DNA of 53,542 nt. Source: an uncultured Ruminococcus sp. (lineage in GTDB: Bacteria; Bacillota; Clostridia; Oscillospirales; Ruminococcaceae). The position numbers were made by a program, and so were the translations under genes. Below are positions 7,655 to 16,359 of the stretch, piece by piece. Position 1 is the stretch's first letter. Every line of letters starts with the position of its first letter. The stretch is taken from the NCBI GenBank assembly GCA_902780695.1, contig CACZGM010000013.1, positions 1-53,542 on the forward strand, given 5' to 3'. The notes under the pieces are model-generated. The model searched no databases, was not told where the DNA came from, and saw only the letters and a list, made by a program, of their open reading frames with translations.

Positions 7655-9187
7655 TCACCTCTTGTCAAAATAAATTATCTGCGCATCGTCCGCAGACAGT
7701 ATTCTCGCCATTGCAATGCGCTTACGCATTCTCTCCGCCATAACCGCCTTGAATCCGAGAGACTGTATCGCGATAAGCGGAGTCATAGCTACCATTGCGA
7801 CAATACCGAATGCGGTATACATTATGTCGCCTGTTCCGCGAAGAGCTTCACAGGCTCCGATAGCCATCGGAAGTATAAAGCTCGATGTGAGAGGTCCGCT
7901 TGCAACCCCTCCGGAATCGAACGCGATAGCCGTGTACATCTTCGGTACGAAGAATGAGAGCCCGAGAGAGATGAGATATCCAGGTATCAGATAATAAAGC
8001 AGCGAAAAACCAAATATAATGCGGATTATCGAAAGACCAATGGAAACACCCACGCCGACCGAAAGCGCTGCTGTCATTTCTTTTTTCGTTACCGTACCGC
8101 CGGTTATATCCTCGACCTGCCGGTTAAGAACGTGAACGGCAGGCTCCGCGAGAACAGTAACCATACCGATAAAAAACGCAAACAGTATAAGCGGCAGTTT
8201 CCCGCCTTCCGCAAGCTCAACACCGATCTTGAAGCCTATCGGCATAAATCCTACCGCAACTGAAGTGAGGAATATGACAAGTCCCACAAATGTATAGACA
8301 ATACCGACGAGTATCTGCACCAGCTTTTTCATCGGGAGTTTGAGTATCAGCACCTGCAGAATGCCGAATGAAACCATTATAAGCAGCAGCGACCTTCCGA
8401 CGTCAAGCACGGTCTCAAAAACGGTATCCAGAAACCCTTCCCCGAGATTGGCATCTATGGAGTAATCCGGAAGCGAGTAGTTCAGATTGCCTTTTGCGGT
8501 CAGCATAAGTATCAGTACAGCAATTATCGGTCCCACGGAGCACAGCGCGATAAGTCCGAAGCTGTTCTCTCCCGCGTTTCTGCCGCCTATCGTCATTGCG
8601 ATTCCGACACCGAGCGCCATTATGAACGGAACGGTTATTGGGCCGGTCGTCACGCCGCCGGAGTCAAACGCGAGCGGGAAAAATTCACTTTTGCCGTTTT
8701 CAAGCAGCAATGCTCCTACCGCAAACAGCATCAGATAGAAATACAAAAGAAACGGTGTCAGATCCTTGCGGAAAACAATCTTCATTACTGCCGTCAGCAG
8801 GAAAGCTCCCACACCTACACATACTGCTCCGATAAGCAGCGTGGGCTCTATAAGAGCACTCACCTGATCTGCCAGTACCGAAAGATCAGGCTCCGCGACT
8901 GTGATAAGCAGTCCCATAACGAAGCATACCGCAAACAATACCCCTATTTTTCTCGATTTAGTCAGACCCTCTCCAACATACTCGCCCATGGGTGTCATAG
9001 CCCTATCAGCACCGAGGTTGAAAAGTGCTATTCCAAGTATCAGAAAAGCGGCTGAAACACCGAAAACTACCGTTTCCTTGAAAGTAAGATCGACGAGCGG
9101 AGTCAATGTGATCAGTATTACAATCAGCGTTATGGGTACAACCGATACGACGGCTTCCCATATCTTGACAAGAAGAGCTTTTATCAT
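7655..9187 (-). CDS. DUF1538 integral membrane protein (internally duplicated)
   Basis: A 510-residue polytopic membrane protein with roughly 12-14 hydrophobic segments, built from two homologous halves. The signature FDSGGVTTGPITVPFIMALGVG in the first half matches FDSGGVASGPLTSSFILPMAIG in the second. The halves also share a VAEPxxxVL segment (TVAEPDLSVLADQV and VLAEPAVHVLNRQV). This is the inverted- or tandem-repeat layout of secondary transporters. The family is DUF1538, with no settled substrate known to me. Two PII-like proteins follow directly in the operon, implying that its activity is gated by cell metabolite or nucleotide state. A TTGATT-17-TATAAT promoter lies upstream with a leader of about 107 bases. 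Confidence 0.85.
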   Translation of the reverse strand: MIKALLVKIWEAVVSVVPITLIVILITLTPLVDLTFKETVVFGVSAAFLILGIALFNLGADRAMTPMGEYVGEGLTKSRKIGVLFAVCFVMGLLITVAEPDLSVLADQVSALIEPTLLIGAVCVGVGAFLLTAVMKIVFRKDLTPFLLYFYLMLFAVGALLLENGKSEFFPLAFDSGGVTTGPITVPFIMALGVGIAMTIGGRNAGENSFGLIALCSVGPIIAVLILMLTAKGNLNYSLPDYSIDANLGEGFLDTVFETVLDVGRSLLLIMVSFGILQVLILKLPMKKLVQILVGIVYTFVGLVIFLTSVAVGFMPIGFKIGVELAEGGKLPLILFAFFIGMVTVLAEPAVHVLNRQVEDITGGTVTKKEMTAALSVGVGVSIGLSIIRIIFGFSLLYYLIPGYLISLGLSFFVPKMYTAIAFDSGGVASGPLTSSFILPMAIGACEALRGTGDIMYTAFGIVAMVAMTPLIAIQSLGFKAVMAERMRKRIAMARILSADDAQIIYFDKR

Positions 9188-9300
9188 GAATTTTCCTCGT
9201 TATCTATCTGAATACCGGTTCATTCACAAAACCGGATTTATATTACGATCCCGCATAAAATGATGTTGAAAACTATTACGACGTACACTGTATTTTAATT

Positions 9301-9329
9301 ATTATAACATAATCACGGTATAAAATCAA
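9301..9329 (-). promoter_or_regulatory. Promoter of the DUF1538-PII operon
   Basis: Minus strand: TTGATT (9324-9329), 17-base spacer, TATAAT (9301-9306). The leader also contains a CCGGTT/AACCGG hairpin near 9213-9233, which could be regulatory. Confidence 0.75.
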
Positions 9330-9424
9330 GTCTTTGCGTTCAATACACAGAATAACTCCTTCCGGCTTATACTTTGGGTTTTCTCGGACATTCGTCTGTC
9401 GGCAAATAAAGCGTAATAAAAAAC

Positions 9425-9478
9425 AACCCGCCTATGCAAGACCATAGGCGGATTCGCCGCGGGGCGTTCCCCCGCAAT
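9425..9478 (-). repeat. Tandem terminator-like unit, distal copy
   Basis: About 52 bases nearly identical to 9529-9580. Read on the minus strand, a GCGGGG/CCCCGC hairpin precedes a CCGCCTATG/CATAGGCGG hairpin and a T-rich tract. It lies downstream of the GH5 gene ending at 9586. Between 9330 and 9425 I see nothing else. Confidence 0.7.
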
Positions 9479-9528
9479 AGAAAAAGATAGTTTAATTATC
9501 CGAAATCTATATAATACGGGCGAAAAAT

Positions 9529-9580
9529 AACCCGCCCATGCAAGACCATAGGCGGATTCGCAGCGGGGCGTACCCCGCAT
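9529..9580 (-). terminator. Tandem terminator-like unit, proximal copy
   Basis: Begins just after the GH5 stop. Minus-strand order is a GCGGGG/CCCCGC hairpin, then a CCGCCTATG stem pairing with CATGGGCGG, then GTTATTTTT. The stem differs from the distal copy by one T-A to T-G change that keeps pairing. Confidence 0.75.
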
Positions 9581-9585
9581 TGGTT

Positions 9586-10911
9586 TTATGCTGCATTGTC
9601 GGCTGACGGCTGTTCCTCGGCAGCGGAAGACTCGGCAGCTTCTGCTGCCGCTGATTCGGCAGCTTTCTTCTCTCGCGCTTCCTCACGCTGCTTTTCGTAT
9701 GCCGCAAGTTCCTCTGACATAACGTCCTCTCCCGCTTCTATGCGTTTAAGCCCGTTCATGAACTCCTCGTCCTTCATCGTGAAGAAATATCTGTCGTAGA
9801 AAAGTCCCTTTATATCCCACAGTACAGGACAGATTCCGCGCGTGTACATCGACTGCGCCGCGCAGAGATTAAATCTTCTGACGACGTCCGGCTCCTTGTT
9901 CCGTACAACTACACATCCGTATTCACCCATAATAACAGGAATGCCGTTGTCAACGAAACGGGTCTTGAGTTTATCCATATTGTCTTCCATTTCCTTGACT
10001 TCTTTTTCGTGTCCCCAGGTCTTTTTGGCTTTTCCCCAGCTTGCGTCCTTTTCGAGCAGACAGAACGTTGAAGGAGTATAATAATGCACGGAAACGGCAC
10101 ATCTTCCGGCAGGGTCTTCCGGCATAACAAACAGCTCGTCACAGGTAAGGTCAACATCGGTATTGTACCCCGCTATCAGCAGATGACGCTTTTCGTTGTT
10201 GCCGCCGCTCGCACGGACTATATCAACAAATTTCTGATTTATCTCGTTCAGAAGTGCGTATGACCGTTCTTTTTCTTCTCCCGCAGTGCCGCTGTATCTG
10301 TTCCAGATACTTTCCCAGCCGCCCTCTTCATTAAGGGACTCAAACATCAGCTTATCTCCGTATTTGCCGTAATAGCTGCAGAGCTGTTCCCAGATGCGGG
10401 TGTACTTCTTCATACACTCTTCCTTTTCTGTCGGGAACTTCTCCCACCAGCCGCCGTCCCAGTGAATGTTCATTATAACGTAAAGACCGCTGTCAACCGC
10501 CCAGCCGGTCACTTCATCAATTCTCGCAAGAAGCTCGGGGCTTATGGTGTAATCATCAGCCATAAGATTTGACCACGCAACAGGCAGACGCATAACGCCG
10601 AATCCCGCATCAGCGTATCCCTGTATGAGCGGCTGCGTAACAACGGGACTGCCCCACATCGTCTCAAAGGACTGTACGGTAGTACCCGCACCGCCTGTCG
10701 CCTCAAATGTGTTGCCGAGGTTTATGCCCATTCCCATATCCCTGACGATCTCCTGTGTGGTCATATCGCGCATTTCACCAAGAGATACAACAGGAGTCTG
10801 CTCGGTCTCCGCCTGTGTACCGTCAGCGGGTGCCGTCGTATTGCCTCCGCACGCGGAAACAAGGCACATTGCAGCAGCAAGAAGTGCTGCTGCCGTTTTT
10901 CTGAATTTCAT
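9586..10911 (-). CDS. GH5 family glycoside hydrolase lipoprotein with charged C-terminal tail
   Basis: A 441-residue family 5 hydrolase. The signal ends in a lipobox at Cys21; a Thr-rich linker leads to a barrel starting near 45. It has GINLGNTFEA (62-71), VMRLPVAW (106-113), NIHWDGGWW (148-156), acid/base Glu195 in ESLNEEGG and nucleophile Glu330 in IMGEYG. It replaces the usual Asn-Glu-Pro with Asn-Glu-Glu and has more Trp near the active site than the GH5 at 2.1 kb, so specificity probably differs. Residues from about 390 form an Ala/Glu-rich, likely helical or disordered tail. The ATG at 10911 (AAAGGAGAT upstream) is preferred over one at 10929. It is the second gene after GH43. Confidence 0.9.
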   Translation of the reverse strand: MKFRKTAAALLAAAMCLVSACGGNTTAPADGTQAETEQTPVVSLGEMRDMTTQEIVRDMGMGINLGNTFEATGGAGTTVQSFETMWGSPVVTQPLIQGYADAGFGVMRLPVAWSNLMADDYTISPELLARIDEVTGWAVDSGLYVIMNIHWDGGWWEKFPTEKEECMKKYTRIWEQLCSYYGKYGDKLMFESLNEEGGWESIWNRYSGTAGEEKERSYALLNEINQKFVDIVRASGGNNEKRHLLIAGYNTDVDLTCDELFVMPEDPAGRCAVSVHYYTPSTFCLLEKDASWGKAKKTWGHEKEVKEMEDNMDKLKTRFVDNGIPVIMGEYGCVVVRNKEPDVVRRFNLCAAQSMYTRGICPVLWDIKGLFYDRYFFTMKDEEFMNGLKRIEAGEDVMSEELAAYEKQREEAREKKAAESAAAEAAESSAAEEQPSADNAA

Positions 10912-10925
10912 ATCTTTATCTCCTT

Positions 10926-12233
10926 TCATTTTACAAACACGAATTCTTCAAGCTCAAACAGCATTCTTCCGGCAAACATATCCTTTGCCCAGCCAGTATA
11001 AGCACTTTCCGCTTTCAGATATACAGCGTGTCTGCCCTTTATTGCCGGAAGAGCAGCCGAAACGATGCCGCTGTTTGCATCAAATACCGCTTCACCTATC
11101 GGCTCTGAGTCGTCCGAGTCAATATATACGAGTATTTTTCCGCGGCATCCTGTTCCGCGCAGTTTCAGTTTTATCGAATACGGATCGTTATCGTCGCCGA
11201 AATCGTAATATTTCCAGCCCATAACGGCTCCGTCTGTGATTTTAGTTATAACGCGGTCAAAGATATTCAGTTCCGTAATGAAGCAGCCGTTTCTGAGAAC
11301 ACACGCAGTATCGGCTTTTGTAACGGCAAACGGGTTCAGACTGTCCTCGAATCCGAGAGAAGTCATTTCTACCTGCGGTATAGTTCCGTCCGGAAGTATC
11401 TCTATCTTCTCAACACATCCGCGGCGCGACATAATCGTACCGTTTGTCATTTTGTGATAGAATATGTAATACTGCCCGTTAATGCACATAACGGAACCGT
11501 GATCGTTTCCTCCGGGATAATCCACGGAATTGTCAATGATCGTGCCTTTATACTCGAACGGACCTGTCGGACTGTCGCTTATAGCGTAATCAAGACAGCT
11601 TCCCTTTTTGGGAGAGTATATAAGATAATATCTTCCGTTTATCTTTCGCGGCGAGCAGGCTTCAAAGAAGCAGTGCGGCTCTTCAACTGGGATTATGCCC
11701 TCTTTATATGTTCCGTCAATAACGGTGTACATATCACTGCCGTCGATCTCCGCCATATACGAACCGAGGTATCCGCAGTAAACATATACTCTGCCGTCGT
11801 CATCCACCAGCACGCCGGGATCTATGAATGTACCGTCATCATAGTGTTTCTCGATGTTGTACTTATACTGCGACAGGAGCCTGAATGGTCCTTCCGGGCG
11901 GTCACTTACGGCTACACAGCCCTTTGCTCCGACTATATATGCATACAGGTAGTATTTACCGTCCTTTTCAACTACGTCGGGAGCGTACAGTTCATTGTCC
12001 GTCCAGTCGGCATCTGACGGGTGTTCTCTGAAACCGCGTGTAGCAAACGCGGTACCGTGGCATATCCAGTTGTTAAGGTCGTTAAGCGGAGCCGACCACA
12101 CTTTCAGCTTATAGTCACAGAAAGCATCGCAGCCGGGGCGGTCGTGTGAACCGTAAACATATATCCGGTCACCGAACACACGGGGTTCGCCGTCCGGAAT
12201 ATATTCCCACTGCGGAAGATACGGATTTGGCAT
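10926..12233 (-). CDS. GH43 family glycoside hydrolase
   Basis: A 435-residue five-bladed propeller enzyme of family 43, typically an arabinofuranosidase or xylosidase. The N-terminal PDGEPRVFGDRIYVYGSHD holds the candidate catalytic base Asp. FIDPGVLVDDDGRVYVY carries the pKa-modulating Asp, and FEACSPRKINGRYYLIY the acid Glu. DHGSVMCINGQYYIFYH is the calcium/His blade. Residues after about 330 form a beta-rich C-terminal domain. There is no signal peptide, so it is probably cytoplasmic, acting on imported oligosaccharides. The ATG at 12233 is chosen over a TTG at 12248 because TTGGAGG is the ribosome site. It is the first gene of a two-gene unit with GH5. Confidence 0.9.
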   Translation of the reverse strand: MPNPYLPQWEYIPDGEPRVFGDRIYVYGSHDRPGCDAFCDYKLKVWSAPLNDLNNWICHGTAFATRGFREHPSDADWTDNELYAPDVVEKDGKYYLYAYIVGAKGCVAVSDRPEGPFRLLSQYKYNIEKHYDDGTFIDPGVLVDDDGRVYVYCGYLGSYMAEIDGSDMYTVIDGTYKEGIIPVEEPHCFFEACSPRKINGRYYLIYSPKKGSCLDYAISDSPTGPFEYKGTIIDNSVDYPGGNDHGSVMCINGQYYIFYHKMTNGTIMSRRGCVEKIEILPDGTIPQVEMTSLGFEDSLNPFAVTKADTACVLRNGCFITELNIFDRVITKITDGAVMGWKYYDFGDDNDPYSIKLKLRGTGCRGKILVYIDSDDSEPIGEAVFDANSGIVSAALPAIKGRHAVYLKAESAYTGWAKDMFAGRMLFELEEFVFVK

Positions 12234-12264
12234 TTGATTTTCCTCCAAAACAATTCTTTTCTAT

Positions 12265-12293
12265 ATTTTATCACAAAGTAATCGTTTACGCAA
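12265..12293 (-). promoter_or_regulatory. Promoter of the GH43-GH5 operon
   Basis: Minus strand TTGCGT (12288-12293), 17 bases, TAAAAT (12265-12270). A LacI-type palindrome overlaps the spacer and -35. Confidence 0.55.
12278..12289. promoter_or_regulatory. LacI-family-type operator
   Basis: GTAATCGTTTAC: symmetric GTAA/TTAC arms around a central CG, the usual form of LacI/GalR-family operators. It overlaps the spacer and -35 of the GH43 promoter, so a bound repressor would block transcription. The cognate regulator is not in this window. Confidence 0.55.
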
Positions 12294-12407
12294 TGACAAA
12301 TATAACAAAAAATTTGTACAAATGTCACAAAAAGCAACACTTATACCACCAATACAATATATTCTCGGAACCCACGTTGTAAATATTACGTTTAGACTCG
12401 TTTACCG

Positions 12408-12436
12408 TTGCATTTTCCCCTTTTATGTGGTATAAT
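12408..12436 (+). promoter_or_regulatory. Promoter of the ComEA-like gene
   Basis: TTGCAT at 12408-12413, 17 bases, TATAAT at 12431-12436. The predicted transcription start near 12442 excludes the earlier in-frame starts and supports the ATG at 12549. Confidence 0.7.
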
Positions 12437-12548
12437 TGATATGTCATCAACAACTCCCGGAAACACAATTGTTATCCGAAGTCCTGTGAAGCAGTTTTTC
12501 GCTTTTATCACCCGATCTGCATTATTGAACCCGAAATTGGCTTTAAAT

Positions 12549-12983
12549 ATGAACAAAGAAAACAAAACAAACGAAAACATCAAAGAACGTAAATATACCA
12601 TAATTTTCTGCATTACAGCAGCAATGTACATAATCGTATGTATAGTGATCTATGTATGTTCGGATGCCGCGGAGCGGGCAGCTTATGTCCATGTGGCTCC
12701 TATCCCCCATTCACCTGACGAGATAATAATTCCGGAGTCCGAAAAGATAGATCTGAATACGGCAACGCCCGAGGAGCTTATGTCACTGAACGGAATCGGT
12801 GAAGTAACTGCCGCCAAGATCATTGAGTACCGCGAAACATACGGCTGTTTTCTCTACCCGGAGGAACTGCTGAACATCAGCGGCATCGGCGAGAAAACGG
12901 TTGACAGTATAATGCCGTATATCAGAGTCGTACCGCTTCCGCGTAATACCGCCTCACCCGAAACTTCTTCCCCGAACCAATAG
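12549..12983 (+). CDS. ComEA-like membrane-anchored helix-hairpin-helix DNA-binding protein
   Basis: A 144-residue protein with a basic N-terminus, one membrane segment (about residues 18-38), a short linker, and a C-terminal double helix-hairpin-helix unit. That unit has LNTATPEELMSLNGIGEVTAAKIIEYRE followed by PEELLNISGIGEKTVDSI, the classic ComEA signature. ComEA binds incoming DNA outside the membrane during competence. This one lacks the soluble ligand-binding beta-grasp domain found in longer ComEA proteins, so it is the short form. The start at 12549 is preferred because the promoter at 12408-12436 places transcription after the earlier candidates. No comEC or comEB lies nearby. Confidence 0.85.
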   Translation: MNKENKTNENIKERKYTIIFCITAAMYIIVCIVIYVCSDAAERAAYVHVAPIPHSPDEIIIPESEKIDLNTATPEELMSLNGIGEVTAAKIIEYRETYGCFLYPEELLNISGIGEKTVDSIMPYIRVVPLPRNTASPETSSPNQ

Positions 12984-13051
12984 ACGTGATCTCCGCATTT
13001 GTTGAAACAGCAGACTATTAAGAGTCGGCCTGACTGAACAGCGGAATAATG

Positions 13052-13089
13052 AAAATACCGTTTTGCGCACGAATGCAGAGCGGTATTTT
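13052..13089. terminator. Hairpin terminator after the ComEA-like gene
   Basis: AAAATACCG at 13052-13060 pairs with CGGTATTTT at 13081-13089 across a 20-base loop. The A and T arms provide T-runs in both directions. Confidence 0.6.
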
Positions 13090-13193
13090 ATGTCTTAAGC
13101 AAACAATCGAAGATCTCAACACAGTAAAGCCATTTTCTCTGTATTTTTTAGCATTTCTTCAATATTTTTTCACATTGTTTTTTGAAAAAAGTA

Positions 13194-13222
13194 TTGCATT
13201 TATTGCATTGATATAGTATAAT
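13194..13222 (+). promoter_or_regulatory. Promoter of lon
   Basis: TTGCAT at 13194-13199, 17 bases, TATAAT at 13217-13222. I see no CIRCE or CtsR-type heat-shock operator nearby. Confidence 0.75.
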
Positions 13223-13279
13223 ATTATTTACTGCCAAGATATATATACAGGCGGAGCAAATTGAAAGGGTTGATATATT

Positions 13280-15709
13280 ATGCCGTCAGCAGCAGTCAGA
13301 CATAAACTCCCGTTGATAACTATGAGAGGTCTTGTTGTCTTTCCGGGTATGGTCATAAATTTCGATGTAACAAAGCCTAAATTCCTTGAGGGGATAAAGA
13401 CAGCGAGTCTCACAGACAAACACATCTTTCTTGTAACTCAGACAGAATATGACAACGAAGAACCGCACAAGGCCGATCTTTTCAAGGTCGGAGTTGTGGC
13501 AGAAATAAGACAGATACTCAAAACTCCCGACAAGGTGACACGTGTTCTCGTTCACGGTCTTTACCGAGCAAAACTTATCGGTATTTCGGAATTTGATACA
13601 TACACCGTTGCCGAAGTCGCCGACATAATTGAAAAAAATACCGAAATGGAGAACAAGCTGTCCTATGCGTATGAGAGAACGCTGAAAATGCTGTTCTCGG
13701 ACTACGCTTCACTTGTGCCGAAAATCCCGGACGAACTTGTTTCTCTTATCGAAGGCGAGCACGATCTGCGCAAACTGTTTGATCTGATAGTCTTCAATGT
13801 GTTCCTGAAAACTGAGAACAAGCAGGAGCTGCTCGAAACGAACGGGCTTGAAAAACGCGTCAAAAAACTGGTCGAGATGCTCACCGAAGAGATTAAGGTA
13901 CTTAAATTCGAGGCGGAGATAAACGAGCAGATACGCGATTCTATCGACAGCAACCAGAGAGAGTATATTCTCCGGGAACAGATGAAAGCACTGTCAAAAC
14001 AGCTCAGCGGATCTGAAGAATACGATGACGAGGCTTACGAGTACACCGAGAAGATACAGGCAATAGGCTTTCCGGAGGAAACGGAGGAAAAGCTGCTCCG
14101 TGAAGTGAATAAAATGCTCAAGGTATCGCCCTCTTCACAGGAGTACGGTCTTATCAAGACGTACCTCGATTCGATACTTGAGATGCCGTGGAACACCTAT
14201 ACGACCGATACGGTCAATATCGAAAAGGCAGAAAAACAGCTTGAAAAGGATCACTACGGGCTGAAAAAAGTCAAGGAACGCATACTTGAGATAATATCCG
14301 TAAGAAAGCTCAACCCCGAGATCAAGAGCCAGATAATCTGCCTTGTGGGACCTCCCGGAGTCGGCAAAACATCTGTCGGCAAGTCGATAGCAGCCGCCCT
14401 CGGACGCAGCTACGCGCGGGTTTCTCTCGGCGGCGTGCGTGACGAAGCGGAGATACGAGGTCACAGGAAGACCTATGTCGGCGCAATGCCCGGACGTATC
14501 GTGAACGCAATAAAGCAGGCAAAGTGCATGAACCCCGTTATCCTTTTCGATGAGATAGACAAAATGGGCAGCGACTACAAGGGCGACCCCTCATCCGCGA
14601 TGCTTGAAGTTCTCGACCCGGAGCAGAACTCGACATTCACCGACCATTATTTTGAGATACCGCTTGACTTAAGCGATGTTTTGTTCATAACAACAGCCAA
14701 CACAACGGAGACTATCCCCGCTCCCCTGCTTGACAGAATGGAAGTGATCGAGCTTTCAAGCTATACACGCGAGGAGAAATTCCATATTGCGAAAAAGCAT
14801 CTGCTTCCGAAGCAGCTCAAAAAGCACGGTGAAACGAGAAAGACTCTGAAAATAAACGACAAAGCCCTGTACGAGATAATCGACTGCTATACCAAAGAAG
14901 CCGGCGTGCGCGGACTTGAGAAGAAAATAGCTTCGGTCTGCAGAAAAGCAGCGAAGAAGCTAGTTAGCGGCGAAACAAGTATTTCCGTTACCGAAGCAAA
15001 TCTTAAGGATTTCCTCGGTGTTAAGAAGTTCCTTCCCGAGACGATCTCCAAAACCGATGAAACAGGTATCGTAACCGGACTTGCGTGGACTTCTGCCGGC
15101 GGTGTCACAATGCCTCTTGAGGTTATTGTGCTAGAGGGCGACGGAAAGGTCGAAGTTACAGGCTCGCTCGGCGATGTTATGAAGGAATCCGGGAAAATAG
15201 CCGTAAGCCTTGTCCGCAGTATCGCAGCGACATACAACATCGATCCCGATTTCTACAAGAACAAGGATCTGCATATACACGCTCCCGAGGGTGCTGTTCC
15301 GAAAGACGGTCCGTCTGCGGGCGTCACAATGACAACCGCTCTCGTTTCCGCTCTCTCCGGTATGCCGGTCAGACATGATATCGCAATGACAGGCGAGATA
15401 ACACTGCACGGAAAAGTTCTTCCCATCGGCGGTCTTAAGGAAAAGTCAATGGCTGCCTACAAAGCGGGCGTTAAAACGGTAATTATCCCGAAAGAGAATG
15501 AACCTGATCTCGAAGAGATAGACGAGACAGTAAAGAATAACGTGAATTTTATTTCAGCGGAAAAGATACAGACCGTTCTCGACAATGCACTTGTATTCCC
15601 CCAAAAGCAGGAAACCAAGACTGCCGCACGCAGAGGAAGACCGGGCAGACCTTCAAAAACCAGAAAACCTTCACAGACTTCCGCTTCACTCACAACTTCA
15701 TCAAGATGA
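13280..15709 (+). CDS. lon: ATP-dependent protease Lon
   Basis: An 809-residue cytosolic AAA+ serine protease that degrades misfolded and regulatory proteins. The N-terminal substrate-binding domain spans roughly 8-205, followed by a coiled segment. Walker A is GPPGVGKT near 355, Walker B is ILFDEIDKM near 420. The protease domain has catalytic Ser679 in PKDGPSAG and Lys722 in GGLKEKS, the same residue numbers as in E. coli Lon. The last 30 residues are a basic, Arg/Pro/Ser-rich tail that is not part of the enzyme core. The ATG has a GAAAGGG site. EngB follows after a hairpin, an order common in bacteria. Confidence 0.98.
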   Translation: MPSAAVRHKLPLITMRGLVVFPGMVINFDVTKPKFLEGIKTASLTDKHIFLVTQTEYDNEEPHKADLFKVGVVAEIRQILKTPDKVTRVLVHGLYRAKLIGISEFDTYTVAEVADIIEKNTEMENKLSYAYERTLKMLFSDYASLVPKIPDELVSLIEGEHDLRKLFDLIVFNVFLKTENKQELLETNGLEKRVKKLVEMLTEEIKVLKFEAEINEQIRDSIDSNQREYILREQMKALSKQLSGSEEYDDEAYEYTEKIQAIGFPEETEEKLLREVNKMLKVSPSSQEYGLIKTYLDSILEMPWNTYTTDTVNIEKAEKQLEKDHYGLKKVKERILEIISVRKLNPEIKSQIICLVGPPGVGKTSVGKSIAAALGRSYARVSLGGVRDEAEIRGHRKTYVGAMPGRIVNAIKQAKCMNPVILFDEIDKMGSDYKGDPSSAMLEVLDPEQNSTFTDHYFEIPLDLSDVLFITTANTTETIPAPLLDRMEVIELSSYTREEKFHIAKKHLLPKQLKKHGETRKTLKINDKALYEIIDCYTKEAGVRGLEKKIASVCRKAAKKLVSGETSISVTEANLKDFLGVKKFLPETISKTDETGIVTGLAWTSAGGVTMPLEVIVLEGDGKVEVTGSLGDVMKESGKIAVSLVRSIAATYNIDPDFYKNKDLHIHAPEGAVPKDGPSAGVTMTTALVSALSGMPVRHDIAMTGEITLHGKVLPIGGLKEKSMAAYKAGVKTVIIPKENEPDLEEIDETVKNNVNFISAEKIQTVLDNALVFPQKQETKTAARRGRPGRPSKTRKPSQTSASLTTSSR

Positions 15710-15716
15710 TCTAAAG

Positions 15717-15744
15717 TTTCCCCTGCCCTTTACGACAGGGGAAA
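15717..15744 (+). terminator. Hairpin between lon and engB
   Basis: TTTCCCCTG at 15717-15725 pairs with CAGGGGAAA at 15736-15744. Only a weak T-tract follows, so it may attenuate rather than stop transcription into engB. Confidence 0.55.
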
Positions 15745-15763
15745 TCGTTTGACAGGAGCAACT

Positions 15764-16357
15764 ATGAATTACAACAACGCAGAATTTACCGCTTCTTACG
15801 GAGTATTTAAGCAGATCCCACGTTCAGACAGACTTGAATTTGCTTTCGCGGGTCATTCAAATGTCGGGAAATCATCACTCATAAACAAGCTGCTTAACCG
15901 CAAGACTCTTGCGAGGGTCAGCGCGACGCCCGGAAAGACATCCACGATAAACTTCTTTTCCGTCGATAACATCTATATCGTCGATCTTCCCGGCTACGGA
16001 TACGCGAAAGTATCACAGAATGAAAAGAAACGCTGGGCGGAGCTTATTGAGGGATACCTTCATGATGACCGCGATCTCGCGCTCGTATTTCAGCTCATAG
16101 ATTTTCGCCACAAGCCGACCGCGGACGATATCATGATGATAAACTTTCTTATAGACAGCGAAATCCCGTTCGTGATCGTGCTTACCAAGGCAGACAAGCT
16201 GAAAAAGAAAGAGCGTGAAGCAAGGCGTGAAGCATTCCGTACAGAGATACCATGCGCAGATGACATAACAATGATCGAGTTTTCAGCCGAGACCGGCGAA
16301 GGAGCAGATGAACTGCGCTCAATAATAGATGATATCAGTGCCGGTGAGGAGGAGTAA
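15764..16357 (+). CDS. engB: Ribosome biogenesis GTPase EngB/YsxC
   Basis: A 197-residue TrmE-Era-EngA-type GTPase needed for 50S ribosome assembly. G1 is GHSNVGKSS (about 27-35), G3 is DLPGYGYAKV, G4 is LTKADK and G5 is SAETGEG. The usual switch sequence ATPGKTSTINFF is present. An in-frame TTG at 15749 exists, but the ATG at 15764 is correctly spaced behind CAGGAG. It follows lon and is followed after 2 bases by a Cys-rich redox protein. Confidence 0.95.
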   Translation: MNYNNAEFTASYGVFKQIPRSDRLEFAFAGHSNVGKSSLINKLLNRKTLARVSATPGKTSTINFFSVDNIYIVDLPGYGYAKVSQNEKKRWAELIEGYLHDDRDLALVFQLIDFRHKPTADDIMMINFLIDSEIPFVIVLTKADKLKKKEREARREAFRTEIPCADDITMIEFSAETGEGADELRSIIDDISAGEEE

Positions 16358-16359
16358 AA

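Noticed and set aside
9425-9580. CRISPR array
   Set aside because: Only two units, each with terminator hairpins and no further repeats or cas genes.
2075-12233. Cellulosome components
   Set aside because: None of the hydrolases shows a dockerin, cohesin or sortase signal; they are lipoproteins or cytosolic.
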